From Muricea muricata (Eukaryota > Cnidaria > Anthozoa > Malacalcyonacea > Plexauridae): a stretch of 64,000 nucleotides of DNA. The notes under the pieces were generated by a model. It was not told the origin of the DNA, did no database searches, and saw nothing but the letters and a program-made list of their open reading frames with translations. The translations under genes and the position numbers were made by a program. The DNA lies in NCBI GenBank assembly GCA_963855995.1, contig OY979718.1, positions 59,994,564 to 60,058,563 of the forward strand. Reading direction: 5' to 3'. Of this stretch, positions 25,240 to 36,624 are shown one piece after another; the stretch's first letter is position 1; each line of letters opens with the position of its first letter.

Positions 25240-27290
25240 TTTCAAGATGAAAAACCTTAGCTGAAAGGGCGTGGGCTTTGTGTTGTGTTAACTGGTCTGA
25301 AGCAAATAGAATCCTTACCAATGCCTGAGGCTGGGTGAAATAAGCATGAGAATACAAAGAGTATAAATTACTTTGAAAGTCTTTAAAAGGTGAAAGGCAA
25401 CTGAAGTTTTTTTTCATAACTCATCTATAAGAATTTTGGTTCAGAATGCAATTCAAGGACCGTACAGCTAGGTACAGTACAAATAGATCGAAATATGTTA
25501 AGACTTTACCGTAATTTTCATGCTTATTTAACCGAAACGCCTTCATTTGCATGGTACGACGCAGCTGCTCTCAAACTACTTACGTAATTTGCTCTAGTGC
25601 ACAAAAACAGTGGATTAATTGTTTGCCAAAACAAACCCGAAAGCACCAAGATACTTATCATATATAAATCAAAGAGGATTCTCATTATGAATTTAAGTCT
25701 TCACCATGAATTACCATAAAAATAAAGCAAGCTGCATTCCCATGGGAATTTAAAATGAGCAAAAAATACAGGGTGTCCCAAAAAACCCCCAAAACTATTA
25801 AAAATGATCTTTTGTTAGAATTTCAATGCCTAGCACTAAATTGAACCCACGAGTGGATAAACTATTGACATAACCGTCATAATTAATAGTAATCTCAGTG
25901 TTAACCATTTTTATGCGAGGCAAAAAAACTAAACCTACGAGTGCATATTAAAAATGCAATCAAATTTTATGCATGGGTTATTTTAGCCTATTCAATTTGG
26001 TTTTTATCAATATTACCTTACGGGTATAAGTTGTTTCAGCCGGGAAAATGACGGCATCAAACAAACTAACAAGATAGTGTTGTTTTCATTTTTTCTAAGC
26101 ATGGTTTACTTTTAGAGTTTAGAGAAAACAATTTACAAATGTAAATTCCCATGAGCAAAACAAACGTACTTTACAAAGGTATTTTAATTTTTTAACAAGT
26201 GCTAGGGCATTCAAATGTTAACAATTGGTGATTTCAATAGTTTTTGGGGGTTTTTGGGACACCCTGTACAGGATGAGTAAAAAAACTAATACTATTGAAA
26301 TTCAAACTAGCAGCATTGCATTCTTGCAATTTGACAGACGTTGATCTAAAACAAAATCTAATTCCCAGTGGAAGTTAAAATGCATAATTTTAGCCGTGCA
26401 TGAATTGTCAAAAACAAGACAAAGTTCGAAACACGACAACATGGTGCAATTGACAACGGAACAAAGAGTCTTTGTGGTTTACGTACTGTGTACTAAATCA
26501 CGATCTCTTCTCTGTATACCCATGGGAATACACTGTAATGAGATTCGCAGCTAATTTGAATTTGAATGAGCATCAGTTTTTTCTTACTCACCCTGTATAG
26601 TGAATACATACTGATTTTCATGCACACATGTATGGTAAATTGAACTAAGAAACAAAGAAATAGTATATTCCCCTGGTAATTTAATCTGATAATGACACGA
26701 TACTTCTTTTCAACGTTAATCCATAATAAGTGACGTGCTTTATTTTGTTTTGTTTTCTGAAATAAGGACAATGTTCATTAATTTGCATGCGTGAACGTAT
26801 TGTTTCTTTCAAAAAAGCAGTGTCATCATTGACCACTATTTTTTCTCATGATTTTTTAACTTGAAAACTGAGACCAAACGAAAGTGTCATTTTTCAAAAC
26901 TTGGAAACTTTTAAAACATTCCATATTGTTTATTTCTTCACAGCATTAACTCAAGTATCAAACTGGTCACTCAATTTGCCTCTTTTTCAACCAGAAACAA
27001 TTTTGTCAGTGAGAAACAATAAAAATAACCTAATCCCCTCTTTGACTCATAATAATAAGTATCTTGTTCTCTACTAACTTGTAAATTACCACTACTTTTT
27101 ATTCCAATGTAACGTCTTCTCATTCTTGAATATTGTTATTGTTTGTGGGTCAATGTCATACAGGATCGTTCATTTTGATCTTTTTCTTTTACGTTTTTCT
27201 TTACATCCCATCACCTTTTTAAAGAAAAGAATCGATTAGATCACAATTACGATAAATTACAAACCATGCTATTGTAAAAATATATGTACA
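25240..27290 (+). repeat. Long dispersed repeat, copy B
   Basis: Collinear with copy A (1-3250) but lacking its 2-kb middle and carrying the mariner-like MITE at 25769-26266. Near-palindromic TTCCCATGGGAATT-like sites recur at about 24280, 25738, 26515 and 26658. No ORF of note. Confidence 0.72.
25769..26266. mobile_element. 498-bp mariner/Tc1-like MITE, TA target duplication
   Basis: Ends are CAGGGTGTCCCAAAAAACCC (left) and the near-perfect complement on the right, about 31 bp each, flanked by TA at 25767-25768 and 26267-26268. CAGGGTG ends with TA duplication are typical of the IS630-Tc1-mariner superfamily. It is inserted in the second copy of the long dispersed repeat, so it is younger than that repeat. 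No ORF. Confidence 0.88.
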
Positions 27291-27343
27291 GGAGTGGAAA
27301 GGTCGTACTCAGGGGGTGGAGCACGCGGGTCATTGTCGCTTAA

Positions 27344-27860
27344 AGGGAAATGGCAACAAAATTTTTTATCGTCTTATTTGAAAGAGACTCAAAAACAATA
27401 TATATAGAAGTTTATTACAGAATTTTTATATCTGCCTTATTTGGTGAGATATTTTGACTTCAAATCTTTAGTTGTCCGCCATCTTGGATATTTGTAGATA
27501 TGCATGATACGTCACAATTGGGGTCACGCAATTTTTTTTGTTACGACACAATGGTTAATCTTCTCCATTAACCACACACATGGTAAGTGTTTCGGATTTC
27601 AGCACGAACTGAAAAGGTTTCACAAATATTTTATTGGTAGTAAGTATTTAGGAGAAGCTTTGAATGGCTATCCCTGTTGTGACGTCACCAAAACATTGTT
27701 AATGATGTTAAAAATTAATCCAAGATGGTGGACAGTTCGATTATTTGTGGATAATATCTCCCAAAGTAAAACAGAAATAAAAATTGTGTAAAAGACTTAT
27801 ATATATTATTTTTAGAGTCTCTTTCAAATGACGCAATAAAAATTTTGGTTGCCATTCCCT
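27344..27860. mobile_element. 517-bp MITE with TTAA target duplication (piggyBac-like)
   Basis: TTAA stands at 27340-27343 and 27861-27864. Inverted ends AGGGAAATGGCAACAAAATT and ...TTTTGGTTGCCATTCCCT pair over about 28 bp. More inverted blocks lie inside (AAAGAGACTC, GCCATCTTGGAT, GACGTCAC). TTAA is the piggyBac target; the non-coding interior makes it a MITE. Confidence 0.78.
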
Positions 27861-28399
27861 TTAAGGTAATCTTCCACTAAAAATTTGCGAGTCATTACAC
27901 TGTTTTTAATAATATCCGTTTAGTTTTAAATATCTGTAAATCGGATAAAGATTTTGCCCTGATTTACATAAACTTTAAGTTTAATTTTGTAACCAAATAT
28001 CATTTATATCATTGAGATTACGAAAGATTGCGAACGTTTTCATCCAGACATTTTATAAGTACGATAAAGCATAGTTAATAGAGTTGATGGTTTGGAAACT
28101 CATTAGAATAACAATATAACTCATTATCTATGTTGGCCAACGTTTATTCAAAAATATGGTTCTTCATCATCACGTGTGTATTGTGTTTTTGCCAAATCCA
28201 CTAATAGCAATTCTTGAATTGCCCTATTGTTCAAGTCGCGCATGGATAACTTTCCTAAAACGTTGTTATTGGTTTATAGTTGGGTAAAAATACAATACGC
28301 ACGTGACGATGAAGGACCTTATTTCTGCAAAAACCTGAACAACATAGATAATGACTTATATTGTAGTTCTAATGAGTTTGCAAACCATCTAGCTCTATT

Positions 28400-29150
28400 A
28401 ACTGTGGATAAAGCATTCGCATCCGATCTGTATGGGGATGTACAACCTCTAGCGTTTGTAAAGTAGATCACAGACTATCAAAAGAATGGACTGGAAACGC
28501 AAGCTAAAGCATCAATGTTGCTGACGCGACATCCGTGATACGGCCTGATATGCTATACTTTGGAACCCTGTAACTTCACTTTAAAAACATACTTCAGGAC
28601 TTTCTATTTACATACTTTTAAACTATCGACTTTTAAAATTCTTTATGGATATAACAAAGTATGACTACAGAAATGCCGCCATTGTTATTGAAAAAGGTTT
28701 ACGGAAACATTAAATGGTGATTTTCCGCCTTGTTTATCTCTCTGAAAAGTTTTAAAAGTCGATAGTTGCATCAAGGGAACACGTTAGAACTAGAAGTTTT
28801 GAAGTTTTGAAATCAAAATTTCTGTTTTGGGCGCCTGTTCTCTTGTATCTCCGACTGTTATCCGAAGAGAACAGGCGCCCAAAACAGAAATTTTGATTTC
28901 AAAACTTCAAAACTTCTAGTTCTAACGTGTTCCCTTGGTTGCATTCACATTTCTGTTCTTGTTTAAAATATGTAAATACGGAGTCCTGAAATGTATTTAA
29001 AGTGAAGTTACAGGGCTCCAAAGTAAAGCGTATCACGAATGTCGCGTAAACTTTAGCTTGCGTTTCCAGTCCATTCCTTAGATTGTCTATGATTAGATAC
29101 AGATCAGCTACCCATGCTTTATCTGTTATAGAAATGTTGACCGGCATAGA
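28400..29150. repeat. Nested inverted repeats with a perfect 72-bp-arm palindrome
   Basis: The core arms 28773-28844 and 28865-28936 are exact complements over 72 bp with a 20-bp loop. Just left, AACTATCGACTTTTAAAA (28621) pairs with TTTTAAAAGTCGATAGTT (28750). Outer arms of ~150 bp (about 28470-28620 and 28945-29110, e.g. GACTGGAAACGCAAGCTAAA) pair across both. Three nested hairpins therefore share one locus. No coding role seen. Confidence 0.9.
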
Positions 29151-29186
29151 TAATTAGTTTTAGTGTAATTTTGTTTGTAAATAATC

Positions 29187-29320
29187 GTCTTCGAGCATTT
29201 TCATGGGTTGCCTCACTGTTAAATATGAGGCATTATTTACTGGTAGGCATTTTTTCAAAATGGCCGCCAGTGAAAGTGGTTTTTATGTTTTATACTTTTG
29301 TCAAAATTAACAAAAGCAGA
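29187..29320 (+). repeat. Dispersed repeat, second copy at 37427-37575
   Basis: Shares GTTGCCTSACTRKTAAATATG, GGCATTATTTACTRGTWGGC and TTTCAAAATGGCC with the copy at 37427. The two are in the same orientation, about 80-85% alike by eye. Followed by a G-run at 29338-29352. No gene is seen here. Confidence 0.7.
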
Positions 29321-29994
29321 GCGTTACAACGTTCTGGGGTGGGGGGGGGGGGCAAACAACTAAACTGCCCAGTATTTTTTACCTAATACCCCGTTTTAGT
29401 TTGCCGATTTTATCAGGAAATTACTGGCCATGACTAGCCACTTCAGCCTTCTTATTGGCCAGAAAATGCAATGCCTGGCTGAGATAATGGTAATGACATG
29501 TGACATACGTGGACACAAAAAATTCAGTTAAGTGGTCCTAATGTTCATTCCCTATACTTTGATTTAGTCGGTCGAAAAGAATCGCCCGGTAAAAATCTCG
29601 TCTGCCCGGTAAAAATCTCGTCCGTCGGGCTCAAATCGCGTAAATGGTCAAATGACCTTCTCTATCAACTTACATTGATAAAACTTGTGTGTGTTGTAGG
29701 CCTGGACTGGTCGTTTAATGTTGCATTCTTTAGTTGGATTCTTCGTCGTAACCATCATGTCTTTTTGAAATGCAAGAAATATTCTAATTAACAATTAGAA
29801 ATAACTAATTAACCAAATGTAGATAATCAAGCACAAAACCTTATTTATACCAAGTCCTAAGGAATTTTAATCATACTGCCTGAAGATCGTCTTACGTGAA
29901 ACTCGGAGTAGCAGTGATTTTATATAAATTTTTAATTTTTAATTTAGTTCATTAAATTTTTTTGCGTTCACTTGACTTGATGCCTTTTATGTTC

Positions 29995-30139
<145 letters not shown>

Positions 30140-30967
30140 TTAGTCAATAGTCAAGCGCGCTTGTTTCATGGTCTAAATCTAATTATAATTGCATGAATCC
30201 GAACTAAGTTTCAAAGATGAATCCGTCGCTTTTTTCATTCGCCAAAAATATTGCATAAAGTGCCCTAGTTTCTTTTTTCCCCGATCATCCAGAATACTTC
30301 ACTTTAGACTGTTGTATACATTTAGATCGACATATTGAGTTTGCTCGATTGTCCAACTCAATTGTATTAGGTTCGACGCATGAAAAAAACGACGCTCGAT
30401 TAGAGTCTTATCAATAAACCTACATTCACCCTGTCTTTCGATCGACGTGGCTTCCATTTGGTTGAAGCATCGACATGCTGTCCATGGTTTCATCAGGTTG
30501 GCACTCTCTCTCTGTCTTTTAATATATAGAACATCACGTCGGTCCAGTAGATAGCAAGCTCACTCGTATCCAGTCGACCATCATAAAATAAAAAGAAAAT
30601 TCTGAATGTTACAAAACACTAATTCTGAATACTGGAAACTAAAATTTATTACCAGTATTTCAGAATACGGTTTCCTAAACAGATGTTTGATTGTGAATGA
30701 CTTTGACAAACCGTACATTGCGATAGAATTTGCATCTTGACATTTTGTGATGGACACGATTAGTAATTCACTTCTTTTCTCATCTTGTTCTGTCCATGAT
30801 TCATGTACTGAATTTTTCACTTGGAATCCTTTCAAAAGATGAATAATTATAGCATTTTACATGAGTATTACAGAAGATTAAGTAATTATAATAGGCGTAG
30901 CATATCAGGGGATTGTCAAAGGATAAAACTCCGAGAGGACGAAAATTCATGGACAAACTATATTGGA

Positions 30968-31429
30968 CACGCGCAATCGTCACGAAAATTCCTCGTGAGC
31001 GACCATACCGGGAGAGTGAATATTTTCACGAGTACGCTTGCTTGTTTCCACAGCAAACCAAGTAAACATTTCATATCATTATATTTTCATGTATATTTGC
31101 GTATTGCTTTGCCCCAAGCCCTAACCACAAGAAATCTGGCAGATTTATGTATTTTCCCCATTTTTATTTAAAGGGCGGTTTTTATTATGCCAAAGTAAAA
31201 CATAACTAAGCGTCTAAGCCAACAAAAGCCACTAATGTTTTAAAATTGAAATGTACGTATCTGCAGCGACATAGTTCTGAAAATAAAAATGGGGGAAATG
31301 CATAACTGTCAGATTCTCTTGTAATTAAAGCTTGAAACAATACGCATATAAACAAGCAAACGCATTCGTGAAAATATTCAATCCCCCGGTATGGTCGCTC
31401 ACGAGGAATTTTAGCGACGATTGCGCGTG
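30968..31429. mobile_element. ~460-bp foldback element
   Basis: CACGCGCAATCGTC, AATTCCTCGTGAGCGACCAT and GTGAATATTTTCACGAG on the left pair with 31365-31429. Inner blocks also pair (AAATCTGGCAGATTTATG near 31130 and CATAACTGTCAGATTCT near 31300; CCCCATTTTTATTT and its complement). Arms are about 200 bp. No ORF. Confidence 0.8.
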
Positions 31430-31439
31430 ACTTTCAAAT

Positions 31440-34400
31440 TATTTTGAAGCTCGAAGACACTCGATTTTATGTGGGTGGATTTTTATATTGAAATTTGATA
31501 GAAGTTTACAAAATCACCTTTAGCGGAAAATCAATAGTATAAAGTACTGCTGGATTACATGATATAAATACACATGAAGACGAAGAAGTCACATTTATCG
31601 GACACAAAAGCGGCAAGACTTCGTAATGGTGGCAATTTTGGCTAATTGTCGAGGATACCAAATCGAAGATAAATTAGACGGCACAGTCTCAGAACAAGTC
31701 AAAAATGGGCTGAGTTGTTGTTTAGTCATCTGTGATTATGGAAAAGTACAAGAATTGTATGAGACTTCGGCTACTCGGCGATAAAAAGGCAAACAAGACG
31801 GAAAATATGGCTGAAATTGTGTTTTTGCGAGGGGTAAGTGAAGTACAACGCCTTGTATATCACCAAAATCTTGTCGATCCCTTTAAAATCTGCAATAATT
31901 GGATTCAATTGAACATGGTTTTTCATGTTATGACAATTTTTTGTAGGAAATATGCAAATTTAATTTCTGCCTGCGATTTTAGTGATTTTATGCATAATTG
32001 GCTGCTGACCTGGCATTTTGAGTGGTGATTTTCATGGAAAATATTATAGTTAGGCAATGTTTTGCTTGTAATAACCACCCCTATAAGCAACTCTTCTAAA
32101 CACTATAGGCACTTCAGAAAGACTGTCGCTTGCATTGGTCTGAAGTTAGAGCTATGTCGACACTGCCGTTTCAGGGCGGGGTCATTTTGAGGACTTTCGT
32201 CCCGGATTCAGGTTTTGGCACATATGCCATGTTGACCGCCATGGTCATTTTACCCTAGAACAGTTGAGATTATCTCTGGTAAATGAAACGCATAAAAAGT
32301 TCTATACTGGACCTAGACCTAGACTAAAAGGCAAAGTGTCTTTGTACGTTTTCATTAAAGTCGAGCAACATCCCAAGTACATGGATGACGCTGTCCTGGT
32401 AAAAAATTAGTTGGTAATTGATTTATACAACAGCAATGTCAATGAAACACAAGTCAACGCCAGGGAATTTAAATTTCTCATGTAGGATTGTGTGATCTTG
32501 CACTCTAATGTCCAAGTGGCACAATCTTCAGAGCAACCTGTCACCTCTGAGGTCGTGGGTTCAATCCCCACTTCAGACTTGTGACATCCATGTAAGGAGT
32601 TAATCAACGCTCTGCCGACAGTCGTTGCCCGGGTACTCCATTTTCGAAATGTTGAAAGAGTGGTTGGAATTATAAAATCAGGTAAAATATCAGCAACTTA
32701 TTAGTGCTGCTAGGGCTAGGTAACAACGAGGTGAAATTAAAATGAGTCGTGTTTCACTGTAGTTTATCATATAAATGTAATTGTCAAACTGAATGAATAA
32801 TTCTTTTTTAACTACGACAAATGAACAACTTACAAGTATTGGATGGATAGTAGGAGAAAGAAGGGCGCAAACAGGATAAAGATCGAATTTGGGTGACGAA
32901 AGGGGATACTACTTCAGGAGGGATAATTTGTGTAAAAAGTGTGTGAAAAGATAAAAATTGAAGTGAAATCAGGAGGTATGACCCTGGAAGGGCTAGTGTA
33001 AGAAATAAAGGGGTGAACAGAAGATTGGATTAGAGAAAAGGGAGGGGGGTTTGATGTCGAAATTAAACGAGGGGGCCTGAAGTGCAAGGATCAAGAATTT
33101 CAGATTTGCATGTAGTTCAAATAAAACGCAGTACAAAAGTCATCTAAACACTTATGACGTCAGTTGTTAACATTGGTCTAACATAATGAATTTTCATTTG
33201 ACCCTAGCTAAGAATTCCTATTAAATTTGAACTAGAAATCTGAAATTCCCATTTCTCGTATGAGTGCAGTTTCTCAGTGGACACAAAATTTTTAACGAAA
33301 AAGTAACAGCAGAAAGAATGAAAGTAAGTTATAATAAATTCCCATAAAAAGAAATTACTTTAGAGACATGTTTTCTTGTTAATGGGAAAGTTACGTCGCT
33401 GACAGAGGATTTTTTTGGGGGGGGGGGAGAATACAGATAATGAAATATTTAGTAATATTTGGTTTTCTTACCATCTCCAATGCTTTTAAATCTCCTTTTG
33501 GACGTGGATTCTCGTATCACATTTGTCTCGTGGTTGTCTCCCAGTATCTCTAGATTATGTAAAATGTAGGCAATATTTTAGGTATGAAAAATTAGAAACT
33601 TTCAACCAACTGAAAATATAACTAGTTGTACAGCTAAAAGACGCAGACTTGAGATACAAATTATCTTACCTCGAAATTAAAAGCCAGTTTTCTATTTCGA
33701 ACGGTTTTCTTACGCCCAGCTAGAGAAAGCGAGAGAAATCGAAACTGAGTTATATTATTACATTAAAGTGATTTTTATTTGATTACAGAAAATTGTGATT
33801 GCGACCTGGTATGCGGGCCGGATTTTTATCAAAAAGGTAACATTTAATAACTATAATATTCACCATTTAAATACGCAGAATAATTCTAGAATACGAATAT
33901 TGTCGATGCCCAACTTCACTAGAACGATTTTAGTTGCATTGATTTTAGGAGAAGAAGACGACGCCATCTTGATTTTAAATTCGTCCGACAACACGTTATT
34001 TTTCTTCTCAATTTCTGCCCCAATTCTTCGTCATTTTGGTTCGATTTTCGTCCACATAGCTTCTGTGAGGCTTTTTTGTTATTTCTGCGTAGTAAATCCG
34101 TATTTGTTCTCCTTGAGTAAGGTATTTTCAAGACCCGTTGCTTGGACATTCTTCATCGTGGCAGACATATATTTTGTCGAAGCTTCTTCTTGGACTACCA
34201 GCAGCAAATGACGTCAGATAACCATTGTCCGCCAGCAAATACCCGTATGTATAATCTTTGATGTTCTTTGTACGAAGCTCAAAGTAAGATTTTATTGCGG
34301 CAATAAAGTGTTTTTGCCATTATTTTTTACTCAGATGATTCTCCAGTTTCCTTATTTCTAATTTACTTACTTATTTCGCAAAAGAAACGCCGGTAAGGGG

Positions 34401-34650
34401 CGTTTTTGTAATTTTTTTTATTTGCATGCTGATGAACAAGGAAAGACCCGTTTAAGTTTTTGTTTGCAAATATCTTTCCTTCCCTGGCCGAGAGGTAAAG
34501 GTAACTGTCTTCCTGATTGTTCACATCGTTTGACTTTGATTTTGGATGGTTCGTCGACAGGCCAAGTCCAACTTCAAATTCTTCACTCGCTCAGTTGGAC
34601 AGACCGGTCGACGATCCACCCAAAACTCAAGTCAAAGCTGAGCGTAGAGT
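31440..34650. other. No gene apart from the SINE
   Basis: Open frames at 33795-34211 (+) and its minus-strand shadows overlap and have no motif. In another minus frame MSATMKNVQATGLE continues with two stops, perhaps an old pseudogene of unknown type. G-run at about 33415-33427. Confidence 0.45.
32490..32640 (+). mobile_element. tRNA-derived SINE
   Basis: Contains a canonical RNA polymerase III B box, GGTTCAATCCC (32558-32568). An A-box-like CCAAGTGGCACA lies about 45 bp upstream. After the tRNA-like part comes TTGCCCGGGTACTCC (32625-32640), a kind of conserved tail seen in animal SINEs. The antisense reading VGIEPTTSEVTG is the usual spurious translation of such tRNA-like sequence. Confidence 0.7.
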
Positions 34651-34661
34651 GCGGGAAAACA

Positions 34662-34854
34662 CTAGGCAGTACCGCGAGGTCAAGGAGGCAAACGTTATTT
34701 GCCTAGTGTTTTCAACTAATATTTAAGCAAATTTCCTTAACTTGACTGTTGGGGACAGACCTGCAGGGCTGGTGCTTTAAAGACTTCTCGTCGTAATTTT
34801 CCTTCGTTTAAGAAGACAAGTTGTCTTCGGCGAGAAATAACGACGAAAAGACTT
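34662..34854. repeat. Two adjacent hairpins
   Basis: GAAAACACTAGGCA (34662) pairs with TGCCTAGTGTTTTC (about 34708). AAGACTTCTCGTCGT (34780) pairs with ACGACGAAAAGACTT near 34840, around GAAGACAAGTTGTCTTC. Likely debris of non-autonomous elements. Confidence 0.65.
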
Positions 34855-35039
34855 CAAGGCACCACTAAACCACTACACTGTAAAACTACAACTACCAAAT
34901 ACATATGACAGACTTCTTCCCAAAGCTTACGGTACAGAAGTATGGATGCGCAAAGATGCGCAAACACTTTAGAGCCTTTAAAACAAGTGTTTTCTTTCAG
35001 CGAAGTGTTAAAGACGACAACGTTCACTAAATCAGAGCC

Positions 35040-36615
35040 GTGTAGTCATGTTTTAAGTTGTTTAGCTATGTTTTATAGCAAGGTCTTTGCCAAAAGCGAA
35101 TCCGAATTTTTTTTAACTTTCCGTGGGCCTTTCTTCTTTCTTGATCGCGCTTTATGTGCCATTGTGTTCAGTGTCCTTGATATAGGAGTCATTTATTGAT
35201 GGCCTTGGGTTTAATTCCCAAACACTGAATGGCTGTCTTCAGCTCTCTCAAGTATGAGATAACATTGCAACAGGATGGCGCTACGTTGTCGCGCTGTAAT
35301 CAATTTATCAACACACGCCGCAACAACGACAAACGTAAAGTACATTCTGTAAGCCTAAGCTTAACGCAGATATGATGATCCAAGAACATGGAAATCCATA
35401 TGTTTGTCCTGTAGCACGTTCCGTAATCTGTCCCGTCAAATATCGTGTTATTATTAGATTTGTGTTCGTTGTATAGTATTAGCTTAAAAGAGGTTAAGAT
35501 TGATGTTTACGGCAGACCGGTAACCGCAAACGCCAAACTTCAAGTCGGATTTTAAGGTAAGTTCTACAAGTTTTCGACAAGTTTTTAGTCAATCCATTCT
35601 TTAAAAATAATGCACAAATTATGCTAATTTCGAACAGCTAACACTTCACCTGAAAATCCGACTTGAAGTTTGGGGTTTGCGGTTACCGGTCTGCCGTAAA
35701 CATCAATCTTAACCTCTCTACATGTATAGTCCATGGACCGCTGCAATTAGCGAAAACTGTAGCGTACACCCTGCCATTGTAATAGATATATTACTGTATA
35801 TGTTGTCGTAAATTTACTGTAGAATGTTGCATGTTAGTTTGTAAAGTTAAATAAATAGATCGTGCACTTCAATTTGTATCATTCAATGGTTATATACAAG
35901 CTGTAAGCGTCAAGCTTTCTCGTGGATAGGAAACTGTTTTACTGAAGAGTAATAGGTTTGTTTTAGAAAAACGACATGCATATACTCAGCAGTTTACTTG
36001 TGATATAACCCATAAAATGCCTGGTTATATACAAGCTGTGAGCAGCAACCGTTCTCGATAGGTAGAAAACTATTTTCCCGAAGTAATATAAGGTTATTTT
36101 AAGATCAATGAGATACATATAGTTTACTCTGCAGTTTACTTGTGATATAACCAATAAAATGCGTGGTTATATACAAGCTGTGAGCAGCAACCGTTCTCGA
36201 TAGGTAGAAAACTGTTTTAAATAATATAAGGTTATTCTAAGATCAATGACATGCATATAGTTTACTCTGCAGTTTGTAGAAGCTATGAGTCTCGATGCGA
36301 ACTTTCCTGCATGTTGGTAGTAAAATGTCTTTATGTACGTGTCATACTTAGTGCCATCTTGTTGCAATGTTATCTCATTACTTGAGAGAGTTGAAGACTG
36401 CTTGCCATTCAGTGTTTGGGAATTAAACCCAAGGCCATAAATGAATGACTCCAATATCAAGGACACTGAACGCAATGGCATATTAAGCTCGATCAAGAAA
36501 GAAGAAAAGTCCATGGAAAGTCAAAAAAGACAAAAGTTATTAATTTGCAAATGTCGAATTCACTTATTACAAAGACCTTTCTATAAAACATAGCTAGCTA
36601 AACAATTACTACGAA
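35040..36615. mobile_element. Large foldback enclosing a palindrome and a tandem triplication
   Basis: The arms 35040-35280 and 36355-36615 are inverted copies (GGCCTTGGGTTTAATTCCCA, CTCTCAAGTAATGAGATAAC). Between them are a palindrome at 35490-35716 (AGGTTAAGATTGATGTTTAC... with 68-bp arms) and three ~140-bp tandem units starting TGGTTATATACAAGCTGT at 35887, 36022 and 36164. No protein coding seen. Confidence 0.8.
35887..36290 (+). repeat. Three tandem ~140-bp units
   Basis: Each unit runs TGGTTATATACAAGCTGTRAG...GATAGGTAGAAAACT...AGATCAATGA...TAGTTTACTCTGCAGTTT...TGATATAACC. Copies two and three are closest; the first is more diverged and the third is truncated. Confidence 0.88.
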
Positions 36616-36624
36616 TAAGATTTT

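Noticed and set aside
29335..29352. G-run as a G-quadruplex regulatory element
   Set aside because: A single homopolymer run next to a dispersed repeat, with no gene nearby to regulate.
32505..32580. Possible functional tRNA gene
   Set aside because: B box is present but acceptor stem and anticodon arm do not form, and SINE-like tail sequence follows.
33795..34211. 138-codon plus-strand frame and its minus shadow
   Set aside because: No domain, no splice context, and frames on both strands are equally open.
35887..36290. CRISPR-like direct repeats
   Set aside because: Three ~140-bp contiguous tandem units without unique spacers, in an intron-rich animal genome.
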